Positions 1 to 10,960 of a DNA stretch of 64,000 nt are shown here, one piece after another. Both the position numbers and the translations under genes were made by a program. Source of the stretch: Gentiana macrophylla. Lineage: Eukaryota; Streptophyta; Magnoliopsida; Gentianales; Gentianaceae. The DNA is taken from contig CM047808.1 of the NCBI GenBank assembly GCA_026214975.1, positions 64,382,583 to 64,446,582 on the forward strand, given 5' to 3'. The number at the start of each line of letters is the position of its first letter. The stretch's first letter is position 1. The notes under the pieces were generated by a model. The model was given only the letters and a program-made list of their open reading frames with translations, did no database searches and was not told where the DNA came from.

Positions 1-357
1 ACTTTACGCAAACTTGCTTTTGGCAGTTTACTTAGTTTTATTTCAGTTTACCGTTTTATTTATCTCAACAATCTATCTCATGCAACCAAACTGATTGAAC
101 TCACACCAAGCACCAAACTGAGTTTCACCAAAACTTAGTTCAGCATACTTTCAACAAGAACAACATAACTTAAGGCTACTTAATTAGTTCCGCTACATTT
201 AACTTAGATTAAGAAAAAGTCATTAGACCGTTTTTATCTCAGTTATCTCAACTCCGTAATCTTTTAAGTTCCAGTTTCCTTGAAAGAAGAAGTTTTAACG
301 GACAAGTTTATTCACCCTGCCTCTAAATTTGTCCAAGGCCTTTACAAGGGACAAACA
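1..357 (+). mobile_element. 3' part of the 5' LTR of a decayed Ty1/copia element (copia A)
   Basis: The stretch lies immediately upstream of a tRNA-iMet-type primer binding site and ends in ACAAACA, so it is the R/U5 end of a left LTR cut off by the window edge. The LTR start is not visible. No matching 3' LTR was found downstream; the element is interrupted near 4800 by another retrotransposon. Assignment rests on position and terminal CA, not on an LTR pair. Confidence 0.6.
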
Positions 358-359
358 AT

Positions 360-371
360 TGGTATCGGAGC
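360..371 (+). other. Primer binding site of copia A (tRNA-iMet type)
   Basis: TGGTATCGGAGC differs by one base from the canonical plant copia site TGGTATCAGAGC, which is complementary to the 3' end of initiator tRNA-Met. It starts two bases after the CA that closes the LTR and about 100 bp before the gag start codon, as expected. Confidence 0.8.
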
Positions 372-472
372 TGTGCTTTTTTTACAGAGATCTATTCTGA
401 GTAGATTCTCTTGTTGTTATTTTTGGAAGACTATAGAAATTTTCCTGAATTCAATTTTTGAGAACTTGAATC

Positions 473-1410
473 ATGGACAACAATCAGTATGCTAGATTGC
501 TAAAGTGCAGCATGGACAGATTGGATGAATGCAAATGACGTTTGCATGCTTACTTAGCAGCAACTCATGACGAGATGATGGACGTGCTAACTGATGGACA
601 ACTTTAAATTATGCACATGAAAACACTTTAAGGAGGTGGGCAAGTCAGAGTTAAAAAACCCAAAGAACTATAGAATGCTGAGGATAGAAAGTGGGCCAAT
701 CTAAACAACAATGTAGTAGATACCATCTACAGGACGCTGGATAGAAACATGTACGTGAAGGTCAAATATTGCACAACTGCTAAAGAGTTGTGGGAGAAGC
801 TTCAACTCATTTGTGAAGGCTCCGACTCTATGTAGGAAAATAAGGTGACTGTTGCAAAACAGAAATTTCAAGAGTTCAAGATGAAGGCCTGTGAGACAAT
901 TGAACAAATGGAAGAAAGATTCAATGCCATTCAAGATGAGTTGGGTCTGCTAAAAATTATCTACACCATAAAGGAAATCAAAGCCAAGGTTTTGAAAGCT
1001 TGACCTTCATGCTGGAAGATGAAAGTCACAGCCATGGAAGAGTCCAGAAACCTAAAAACTGAAGACTCTTTCAAGATTTCTTAGACTTGAAAGCTTATGA
1101 GTTCAGTTAAGACTTCGCTGACACTTCAGCAAAATAAGTTCCTAAAACTACAACACTTTATATTGAACTTCAAGAAGAACCATCCAACAACATTGATGAA
1201 ATGGATGAGATGGAGCAGCAGATGGCTCTCATGATGAAAAGAATCAGAAAGATGAAGATTGGTCAATCCTACACCAAAAAGTATATAAAAAAAGGTCCCA
1301 GAAAAGAAAGCTGATGATGAGTATTTATGCTTCAACTGTAAAAAGCCTGGACATTTGAAAGTTCACTGCCTAAACTTACTAAATAATAGATATTAGCGGA
1401 AGAGGCCAGC
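473..1410 (+). pseudogene. Copia A gag (nucleocapsid) remnant
   Basis: Gag is the capsid/nucleocapsid protein that packages the retrotransposon RNA. An ATG at 473 (MDNNQYARLLKC...) opens a gag-like reading that soon meets stops and must change frame several times. The best landmark is a CCHC zinc knuckle at 1328-1369 (CFNCKKPGHLKVHC, spacing C-X2-C-X4-H-X4-C). Frame breaks make it non-functional. The family is clear from the knuckle plus the downstream copia RT. Confidence 0.75.
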
Positions 1411-1420
1411 AAGAAAAGCA

Positions 1421-2460
1421 ATGGTGCCTGGAGATGAAATTGATGATGACGCTGAAACTGATAAAGCTTTATCTATTGGTGAATTTGAGAACACAACACT
1501 TATGGCTCAAATGGAAGACACCATTGAGATATTTCAATCTAACTTTAAATATACCTCTGCACACAGTGCTTGTTCTTCTACAGCTGGTTCAGATCCTAGG
1601 AATTCTAAAATGGAAGAATCATAGGATATCCTAATGAAATAGATGACTATAATACAATCAGGATATGAAGCTGTAAAAGCTGAAAAAGAATCTCTCATTT
1701 TGGAAATCCAAAGGTTAAATGCTGAATTGAACATTTTGAGAATCAAGGAAACTGATTTTGCTAAGACTCAGCAGAAGACTACAGCATCAGCAGTAATAGT
1801 TGCATTAGTAGCATAATCATGTTTTGTAACTGTTCTTGGATTTGATACACATCAAACTTCTAATGAAAGTACTAGCAATGTTGCAGAATCTAATGTCGGA
1901 AATGGCATCAGAATTTTTAATGAGCAAAGACCTCAAACTGAGAATTTCACTGGCCTAGTTAGACAAACTGAGAATGTATCAAACAAGCAACATCAATTTA
2001 CTAAGAAGTTAGCAACACCTAACAAAGTCAGATCCAAAGGTAGGTCTGTTACAACTCAAAGGAACACCTAAGAGGACACTCAAACATGAAAGGTCAATTC
2101 ATGTTGTTTTTTATTAACGCAAGTTAATGGGAGAAACTATTGAAGATGTTCCAGAATGAGTTTCTCAACCAAAGGAAACTACCCAATTTTTTGTGGAAAT
2201 TGAGAAAAATATAGGTCAAATGAGACTGAATGAAAGCTCCTTAGAAGTTGGACCATTTGATATCAGCACAAATCCTTTAAATCAACCTGCAGTTGAACCG
2301 ATCAACATTAAACCGACTGAAGCAGAATTTGAAATTCCAAGTAATCAAGTTCCAAAAAATCAAGCAGAAATAGTTCAAGAAAATCAATCAAATCAACCTG
2401 ATGAACTGAGATGGATGAAAGATCATCATGTTGAACAAGTAATTGGAGATATTCAGTAAG
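1421..2460 (+). pseudogene. Copia A region between gag and RT (integrase absent)
   Basis: Short open stretches rich in Asn, Gln, Glu and Thr run from 1421 to 2460, for example an 88-residue acidic one at 2193-2459. No protease DTG motif, no GAG-pre-integrase HxxxH and no integrase D-D-E signature could be read in any + frame. In an intact copia, protease and integrase would occupy about 2.5 kb here, so an internal deletion is likely. The residual protein resembles low-complexity linker sequence and I assign no function. Confidence 0.5.
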
Positions 2461-2489
2461 GAGTACAAACAAGAAGTCAACTAAAAGCA

Positions 2490-4030
2490 ATGTTAACTTG
2501 TTTCTTATCTCAACTACAACCAAAAGTTATTGAAGAAGCGATTAAGGATCCAGATTGGATAATTGATATGCAAGAAGACTTAATTAGTTTGAAAAAAATC
2601 AAGTTTCTGAGTTATTTGACAAACCAAATCATGCACATCATTAGAACCATGTGGGTATACAGAAACAAATTGGATGAATCAGGCATCATTGTTAGAAATA
2701 AAGCAAGACTAGTTGCCAAAGGTTCCTCACAAGTAGAAGGAATTGATTTTGATGAAACTTATGCACCTGTAGCAAGGTAAGAGGCAATTAGACTCTTTCT
2801 TGCTTATGCAGCTTACAAGAATTTCCAAGTTTACCAAATGGATGTTAAAAGTGATTTTCTGAATGGACTACTAAAGGAAGAAGTATATGTACAACAACCA
2901 CCAGGATTCAAAGTTAAGTGTCAAGATGACATGGTTTTTAGATTAAAGAAAGCCTTGTATGGACTAAAGCAAGCACCCAAAGCATTGTCTATGTTTCTAG
3001 TGAACAATGGTTTTACCAAAAGAACCATTCACAAGGCTCTCTTTTGAATCAATGATGGAGACAAGACTCTACTTGTGCAATATATATGTTGATGACATTA
3101 TCTTTGGATTAGAAAATGAAGTGATGGGTGAAAAAAGTGCCAATCTAATGAGGGGCAAATTTCTGATCAGTATGATGGGAGAATTGAATTAATTTCTTGG
3201 TTTACAAGTCAAACAGATGAAATATGGAATTTTCATACATCAAACCAAGTGCACCGGAGAATTGTTAAAGAAATTTGGTATGGAAAACAGTTCCGGAATC
3301 GGTACACCTTTAAACTGGAATAAGACTAGACGAAGATTAAAAAAAAGGCAAAAATGTGGATCAGACACTCTGTAGAAGGATGATTAGAAGTTTACTCTAC
3401 TTAATTGCAAGTAGACCAGATATATCATTTGCAGTTGGAGTTTGTGCTAGATTTCAGTCAAGACCTATGGAAAGTTATCTTGCAACAATCAAATAAATTT
3501 GAAAGTACTTAAGGGAAACCATTGGAGTTTGAAATACGGTATTCAAATGATGGATAATTAAAATTGATATCATATTCAGATTCTTACTATGCAGGATGTA
3601 AAATAGGTAGAAAATCACTTCAGACACTTGTCATTTAATGGGAAATAGACTAGTGTCATGGTTTAGCAAAAAATAAAACTCAATATCAACTTCTACAGGT
3701 TAAGCAGAATACATTGCAGCTAGAAGTTGTTGTGCTCAAGTTTTATGGCATAGCCAACAACTTAGAGATTATGGGATAGAAGAAACGGAAATTCCCATAA
3801 TGTGTGATAACACAAACACAATCGCTATAACTGAAAATCCAGTATTGCACTCAAGGACAAAGCACATTGTTGTTAGACATCACTTTATAAGAGATCGTGT
3901 GGGGGAAAAGGATGTTACAGTGCTTTATATACTAACTGATGATCGGCTAGCAGACATTTTTACCAAGCCAATAGATGGAGAGAGATTCTATAAACTAAGA
4001 ACTGAATTGGGAATATTCAAGTTTAGTTAA
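2490..4030 (+). pseudogene. Copia A reverse transcriptase and RNase H remnant
   Basis: RT/RNase H copy the element's RNA into DNA. The copia RT core is readable: KARLVAKGSSQVEGIDFDET near 2700, [20 protein letters not shown] near 2840 with the first catalytic Asp, [11 protein letters not shown] near 2955, and YVDDIIFG near 3087 with the catalytic DD. RNase H follows to 4030, with AEYIAARS near 3710, a CDNT motif near 3803, HSRTKHIVVRHHFIRD, and ADIFTKPIDGERF near the end. At least two frameshifts and several stops (for example TAA after AYAPVAR at 2778) break it. The + orientation matches the upstream LTR and PBS. Confidence 0.9.
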
Positions 4031-4486
4031 ACAGCAGAGATCCACCAAGAGGATTGATCTTTGTCATGATGTGTGAGCTCACTTGACAGATCAGTCATTG
4101 GCATCAACGATCTCTCCAAAACTGACATTTGAAGAACTGAAGATTTGAAGAACAAACATTTACTCAAGCCAGAGTTCGACTAACAAGTGCATATGAGTTT
4201 TTGCATTATGGAAAAGTCAAAGTTAGTCAATAGGTAAAGTGTATGTTAACCAATACAGTTACATCACATTTAATTACCTTCGTAATTGTCAGAAAAGCTT
4301 TTACGTGTGTACTCGGATAAGGTCAAAAACTACATGCATTGGATACATAAATGTTTAGAGTGGAAGTTCAAATGGTACCAAACCAAATCTTTATAAAGAT
4401 TGCAAATCCATTTATAAGATAACCGTTTTACACTCTACGGATTCAACCCTCTTCTTCAAAGCATTTTCTCAAGAATTTCTGAAGAA
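4031..4486 (+). mobile_element. Non-coding stretch of copia A between RNase H and an extra 3' ORF
   Basis: No reading frame longer than a few dozen codons. Two TATA-like phrases (TTATAAAGA near 4391, TTTATAAG near 4412) lie about 70-95 bp before the ATG at 4487. A spacer with its own promoter or splice signal before a third ORF is a feature of SIRE-type copia elements, but the promoter role here is inference only. Confidence 0.4.
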
Positions 4487-4798
4487 ATGGCTGCATAGAA
4501 ATTATTTTCAAAAGTAACAAGACTATTCTACGAAGGGACGGTATTTTCATTAGAAGAGTATAAGAAGCAATGCCAATGAACTCTTCTTGCAAGCCAAATT
4601 TGTGAAAAGATTCAGAAAATACAAGAATTTGAAGACCTACTCGACAACAAACTTGAAATTAATTTTGATTTTGAAGCCATAATTAAATATTGGGAGAATA
4701 TGAAGATGGCTCGTTATTTACTCTCAAAAACCGTTCATGGAGAATAAGTCAACATCAACGTTGAGGTTATTTGGAAGTTATTCAATTTTCAGAAAACT
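4487..4798 (+). pseudogene. Decayed extra ORF downstream of copia A pol
   Basis: A single frame from ATG 4487 runs about 104 codons with only three in-frame stops. It reads as a plausible soluble helical protein (KVTRLFYEGTVFSLEEYKK, then IQKIQEFEDLLDN, then AIIKYWENMKMARYLLSKT). It lies after RNase H, where SIRE/Maximus copia elements carry an env-like or accessory ORF. It is cut at 4798-4804 by the LTR of another element. I do not recognise the protein and claim no function; the coherent frame argues that it was once coding. Confidence 0.45.
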
Positions 4799-4804
4799 AC
4801 AAAC

Positions 4805-6472
4805 TGTTGGTCCATTGAAAAGGCTTTGGTTAAGTTTAGAGGGGGGCGGGTGAATAAACTTAACAATTAAAAACTTTTTGGAGTTTTACAAACTCAGCAG
4901 GATCAATAGTCTGCTGACCACTCAGTTGTCTGCTGACTATTAAAGCTCTTGAATTTGATGCAGTGGAATAATTAAGCCTTGTTACTTGTTGTTTAAATAA
5001 GATACTAAGTATTGAATACTCAGTAGTGAAAGTGGTGTCATTTAGTAGCTAGTTCAGTCAGTTGATGTAATAAACATGCAGATAAAGTAAATTGCAGAAT
5101 GTAAATGCAGTAAAGTAAATTAGGCAAGTTTTATAGTGGTTCTAGGTGGTGTAATCCTGTCAGTCCACTCTTCTCCATTGATGTTGGAGGAAAGTCACTA
5201 GAGATTCTAGAGGTAGCTATTACAAAAATCCCTAAACTGTTTGTCCTTGACCAATAGCTATGGCTTCAAAAACTGAACACTAGAAACAGGTAGGATTGTT
5301 TCTCCTAAGTATTCCACTAGTCCTTGAAGGGTAGGATTGCCTCTTCACCAGCTCCACCACAAAACAACAGTTCTTCACAATCCAAAAGTGCTTCTATGTC
5401 TTCAGCAAACTTTTTGAAAAAAGAAGGGTAGAATCAAGAAAGTGATTCAGCTTTCAGCAATCTTCTGATCAGGATGATAGGATCAGCAGCTTAAGATCTT
5501 CAAGTGTATGAACTGGATGTAACTTGACTGCAGATAACACTTGAAGAAAACTTGATCAGTCGATTAAAGCTCTTTATGTATCAGCAGGGTCAGAACGCAC
5601 TTTAATCAATTTCTTGCTCAAAAACTTAATTGCATTGTGTAAATTCTTGGTTATTCAATCTGAATCAAGAGTCCTTTATTTATAGGTGTAGATCCTATGA
5701 TTTGAATTTGAATGATAACCGTTACAGGATTATCTGAATATTCTTAAAAATCCCTTTGATGTACCTGGATCGACATCGCAAAGGTACTTACGATACCCGG
5801 TCTATCAACGTACCAATGGAATAATTCCATTTAAAATGGCTCTGAAATCCTTTCAACGTTCTTTTCATCTTGGCCATTGATTGACTAATGAATCCAAGGC
5901 TTGTAAATCATCCTTATCCATTTATTCTTCCAGAAAAACTTGGATTAATTCGAATAATACATTCAGCAGACACCTGTTTCGTAAGTCTGCTGATGTACAC
6001 ATATGTCAGCGGACATTTAGTCTGCTGTGTTTTATAAACACTTCAGCTGACTGCTCATCATCTATGTTTTTATTATTATGCACATCATTTTAACCTTAAC
6101 CAATTTCCAATCACCACTTAACTTTAATAGAACTTAGACCTTCTACACAAGGTATATGTGATCAGTTTAGGTCATTACAGACTTCCCTAAATTCTGATCC
6201 CATATCCTTGACTTTAATTACTAAGTTTGATCCCTTAGCCTTCATTACTGAGTTTGAACCCTCAACCTTCAACCACAAGCAGGTTCCTAGACTCTACTAT
6301 CCTAGATAGGTCTACTGATCAAGTTAGCTGACCTCTTTACAGTGCTTGTTTTATCAAACCTATACAAAGATCAAACTCTAGAAAACCTATACATTTAATC
6401 AAGACATCTTTTTGCCTTTGCTCTATAACAGCTATTCTGGCACACATCATTAAAACTAAGATATGTCTAACA
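4805..6472 (-). mobile_element. LTR of a minus-strand SIRE/Maximus-type copia (copia B), 1.67 kb
   Basis: On the + strand it begins TGTTGGTCC and ends GTCTAACA, giving the required TG...CA ends in both readings. Just inside the start is the GAGGGG-rich phrase followed by GGTGAATAA that recurs at the start of the other SIRE-like LTR at 34893. The + strand continues after 6472 with the complement of a polypurine tract, so this is the 3' LTR of an element read on the minus strand. It is inserted in the extra ORF of copia A. Confidence 0.75.
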
Positions 6473-6490
6473 ATTTCCCCCATTTTTAGT
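6473..6490 (-). other. Polypurine tract of copia B
   Basis: Read on the minus strand this is CTAAAAATGGGGGAAAT, directly abutting the LTR start TGTTAGACA. A purine-rich AAAAAGGGGGA-type tract after a TTGGCATCATCA-like phrase is typical of SIRE-lineage copia elements. It primes plus-strand DNA synthesis. Confidence 0.75.
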
Positions 6491-6644
6491 GATGATGCCA
6501 ATACCCTCCTTACAACAAAGCAAAAAAGATAAAAACACAAAAATAGAACAAATTTCATTGCTATATAATTGATGTTCAAATTTGTTCAAAATTTTTACAA
6601 ACTAGGATCAGCATAAAGATAAAGGCATAAATAAGTGTGCTGCT

Positions 6645-7117
6645 CTAGTTTCTATCTTGTTCTCTTTTCTGAAGGTATTCTCTAATTTCTCTTTGCATAT
6701 CCACCATCCACTGATTTTCAATTCTTGAGAAATCAATCCAAGTATGTACCATCTTCCACCACTTCCATGCTTCAGCTAGAGTTAACTGGACACCATGCCA
6801 GTTAAATCCTCCTCCCATGTAGCATGTCTTTAATTCTTCTACACAATCCTTAGCTTTTTGTTTAGTAGATGTCTGTGCCTACCTCCAGATCTTCCAGCAT
6901 GACCTCCTCTACCAGTTTGACCTCTTCTAGTCATTTTCATGGATTTGATCCTTGCTTCCCACAATTTAAGTCCAATGAAGGAATTTAGACCTTCCTGAAA
7001 AGACATATCCTGGTAGGGTCTTCTTCTTGCTCCATATGCCGCGTTAAATTCCTTTAGCAGATCATCAGTAAGTTGTACTCTGCCAGGTGTAGGCTTCCTG
7101 AATTCATTGCATCAGCC
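6645..7117 (-). pseudogene. C-terminal part of copia B env-like (third) ORF
   Basis: On the minus strand a continuous reading ends at a stop at 6645-6647, about 155 bp before the polypurine tract. Recognisable parts are YGARRRPYQDMSFQEGLN near 7030, then LWEARIKSM, then GFNWHGVQLTLAEAWKWWKM near 6800, and MQREIREYLQKREQDRN at the end. SIRE/Maximus copia elements carry such an ORF between pol and the 3' LTR; its role is unproven. Frame changes are needed around 6890-6950. The upstream half continues at 8554 beyond an insertion. Confidence 0.55.
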
Positions 7118-8553
7118 TATCAAGTGTAAGTTAGTAACGTTGATATTACTAGCAAGAATACTAGGTACATCATAGTATATTAAATGGGAGTCAAGGTCGA
7201 TTCCACAAAGACAATGCAACTTTAACGATAAACGATTCTAATCTAATTGAGAAGCGACAAAGATGATCTTTGACCAACAATAAACATGAAAGAAACTTAG
7301 TATTTCTCCCCCTCTTCTCACCGATCTACAAACTTGGATTATTTAGTCTTTATATTTGCTTCCCCACATAATTCCCCTAAATTAATCGAGCGAGCTTTTG
7401 ATTTAATTATAAGCTACGGGTGCAACTCCTAACTCTATCTACTCCGACCATGGTAGTAGACAATTTATACGCAAGCTACCCTCCTTAATTGGTCCGTAAT
7501 AGCCCATACGCATAAAGAACTACAATTGCCGATATCGAGCGTTAATTCATACCGTTAACCCGCCTAGACAGCTGCCGACACTGATCAGGACGTTCCTAGG
7601 GTCCATCAAGACTATGTCCAAATTAACACTTCACTATTCGTATTTCATGTTAATTTTACGATTACAATAAGCAGATTGACCATATCTAACCTACTGTTAA
7701 TGAAACCTGTCGATCAACGTAGCTGTAGTGAATCCTCCAGATTAAGTTTTCTAAATATTGCCTCGGTAAACCGGTATAGACCGCCGGTTTACCGAGGGCG
7801 GCTTTTCTTAATTCTGGATCTACATTGCTCAATTACGATTAATCTAAGTAAATCATGGGGTCCTGAAACATGCAAATTAACTAAAACACATAAATACGAA
7901 CATATCTACCATATTGAAGACAAAAAGGAACGTTCAAAGCTTCATACCTTGAAAATGGAGATCTAGTATGATCTACTCAAGCTAGAGATGGTAGAGAAAG
8001 GGAGAAAACCAGAAATAACTCCTCAAAAGCTTGGAATAACTTTATTTCAACAAATTATATAATGTATATAATATAATATGCAACACATATGTAATAATCA
8101 GTTGATGCGGCCTTATATTGATACAACGACCGACTTATGACTCTCAGAAACCCTAAACGACCTAGTAAATGCGGCAGAATCGATATCTTGTTCCTCAAGG
8201 CCTCGGTTTACCGGACCTAGCCCTCGATAAACCGGGCTGACTTTTCCTCTTTTTCTTCAGCAGATTTCTTCTTGGACCTCTTTTACTCAGCCCAACACAC
8301 TTCTTTTGGTCCAGATCCACTCTCCCATGCTCCAGATTCAGAACATCCTATTCAAAACTTAAAATGAGACAAAATAGTACCAAATATTCTGGAAAATAAT
8401 ACAGATGCAGAATTACGATCCTAGAAACATACACTTAGCATTTAAAACATATTCCATATAATAACGAGCCTATCTATCCTCTCTTGTACAGAATTTGGTG
8501 TGAATAAGGGTATAATTAATGGTACTATTTAGGGTGTTATCAATGTCATATCT
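7118..8553. mobile_element. Unclassified 1.4-kb insertion inside the copia B env-like ORF
   Basis: Coding text of the env-like ORF stops near 7118 and resumes at 8554 (minus-strand ...EATRIYNEKRYDI). The intervening DNA has no ORF I can assign. The minus-strand start TGATAACACCC and a phrase near 7190 (GGTCGATTCCACAAAGA) recall leader sequence seen next to plant gypsy primer sites, so a solo LTR or LTR plus leader is possible. I could not find a clean target-site duplication, so the borders are approximate. Confidence 0.45.
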
Positions 8554-10960
8554 CTTCTCGTTGTATATCCTTGTAGCCTCTCTTGCTTCTGCTGTCTGAC
8601 CTTCTTCCCCCTTATTGATATCATCAATAAAACGGTTCAGTAGGCCAAGTACACTCTCCTGTGTTTTTTACCAAATTACTCGGTTTTCCTCCATGATTTT
8701 GGATCTTATGTCAATCGCAGAATTTGGCCTTCCATAGTCGGGATTCAAGAGTTTATCCTCTTAGTAAGTTTAGGATCGAGTATAGTAGGGTGAGGTGTCT
8801 CAGCAGGGTGTGATCTCTCAGCCAACTTATCAACCTTTCTGTGCAAGGATGCAATTTGTTAAACCATGTTCTTATCTCTCTTTCCAGCATCTTGCTTAAC
8901 ATAAGCAACTTCTCTGACTAGATCATTAGTTGAAAATTGTAAATGAGTAACATTTGATGCTACTGTCTTTGTTGTCCTTCCTCTATTTTCTATTAAGTTG
9001 ACCAAGTCTTCAAATCTCTATTCACTTCTTGTCAACTGAGTTCTTAGCTGTGTAATGTCATTTCTTATAGCCCTTAACTCATCCCAAATGTATGATGGCA
9101 CTGCACCATCCATACCACCAGCCATTTGTCCAGTAAAATCTCCAACAGGCTCTTCAACATTATCATCAGCCCTTGGTTGTCACACAACTATTGCACTTGT
9201 CCTATCCCATACATGGGGTTCAGGACCTTCTTCAACAACATTCAGAACTGGTGCTTCCTCAATTTTAGGGTCTTGTGCTTGTTGAGGCTCTTCTACTTCC
9301 TCTTCAGGTAATTGAAACTCTTCATCACAAAAATCATAGTCAACAAGCTGTTCTTCATAATATTCTTCAGTAGCTTGTTGTCTATCTTTGCCATTAGTTG
9401 TCATTTCTTCAGTAGCCTCCAACTCAGACACAGGGGATTCCTCCAATCCCATCAATAAGTCCAACCTTTGTCCCAAGACTGCCTCGATCCTCGATTTAGG
9501 ACCTCCGGGTTCAAACTTGTGTTTATTTGTTGTCTGTACCTCAGAAGACTGAACCTCCATTTCCACAGCAGTATCAACAAAAACAACCATATTTTCTTCT
9601 AGAACACCACCAATCTCAGCAATCACTCTAAGAACTTCAACAGCTTGTGCTAAGGTTTCTTCAGTATCCACACCGTCCTGATATTGAATTGATCCTTCAA
9701 AAATGACTTCAGTCAACTGAATCATCATAGCATCAGCAGTGGTTTTTACCATAGCATTTTCAAGGAGTGTTGCTGCTGTAAGTTGTTCCTCCAAATCTTG
9801 AGTGAATGCAGCAAACAATTCATGATTCACTTTATCAGTCTGCTAGCCCTCAGCGGACTTGCCACCATTAGTAGATTGTTCTGTTGTTTTCTCAGTAAAC
9901 CCCTGTCCACCATCTTCAGAAGATCTTTCCAATACAACACCAATGGACTCTCCTGGATGCATAGGATAATCATCATCAGAATTTGAAGATGATGATGAAT
10001 CATCACTATCTGGTGTAAATTTGGGATCTCTGAACATGATATTTCCTTTATTTTTCCCATATTAATGATTTCCAGAAGCCTCATCTGTAGTTCGGATGTA
10101 TCAATTAACCATAGAAGATTCTCTACTCCAAGATTGTCAAAAGCCCATTCTTCAAAACCCGTCATAGGTTTTGCTGCGGGTTTTTATCTTTTGTAAAATC
10201 CAAATTTCCAAGCATAATAGTTTTGAATCTTCCTAAAGTTAGGATCCACTTTTTCCTTCTTTGACTTCTTCTCCTTCATTTCATATGACATTGTGGTCTT
10301 CCTAGGAGCATGTTTCTCAACTTGTTGATTTCTGAAAGTCTCAACATGATGAATCGACGTATCTTCAATAGATACAAATAGATCAGTAGACTCTCCAGTT
10401 GGCAAATTTGTGCCTACTACCTCTATTTGTTCAACACTAGCTTCCCCCTGAATTACATGCTTCAAACAGGTCTCCAACATCTGTTCCTTCCCCCTGAGTT
10501 GTTGCAGTCTCAGTAGGGTCTTGCACAACCTTAGGAACCTTTTTTGCAGGTCCAATTTCAGCAAATTTCTATGATTCTTCAACTTATTGTTCAACAACAA
10601 CTTCATTATCTTGTACAGTAGGCTCAACAACTTCTGTTGGTACTTCAACATCTTCTTATGCTTCTTCTTCCCTTTGTTTTTCAAGAACCCACAGTTCTTT
10701 CCCTTTTCCATTTCCTTTCTTTTTCACAACTTGCTTTCTTCTCTTAGCAGGTTGTTCTTGAACCTCAAAAAGTACTTCGTCCAACTGATCTTTACTAGAA
10801 GCCTTCCTTTTCCTTGATTCTTCTCTGATCTGTTCCTTCAGAATATCTGCAACATTCTTTTTCTTAAGAGGTTCAGCAAGTTCAATTGGTTCAGAAGATT
10901 CAACATCAATTTGAACCTCAGTAGACTAAGCAATGTCTACTGATTCCTTGTCCTCTTACG
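8554..10960 (-). pseudogene. N-terminal part of copia B env-like ORF
   Basis: The longest open piece is 9830-9180 on the minus strand (216 codons), strongly acidic (for example EEVEEPQQAQDPKIEEAPV). Lys-rich stretches upstream at 10711-10184 include KRRKQVVKKKGNGKGKEL in a shifted frame. The C-terminal end at 8670-8554 reads LGLLNRFIDDINKGEEGQTA and leads into the fragment beyond the 7118-8553 insertion. Length, charge pattern and position before the polypurine tract fit the SIRE-type extra ORF. Multiple frameshifts make it inactive. No gag or pol of copia B is present to the right, so the element is truncated near 10960. Confidence 0.55.

Noticed and set aside
9180..9830. 216-codon minus-strand ORF as a host gene
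   Set aside because: Its acidic composition, continuity with flanking decayed frames and position before a polypurine tract and LTR fit the third ORF of a SIRE-type copia.
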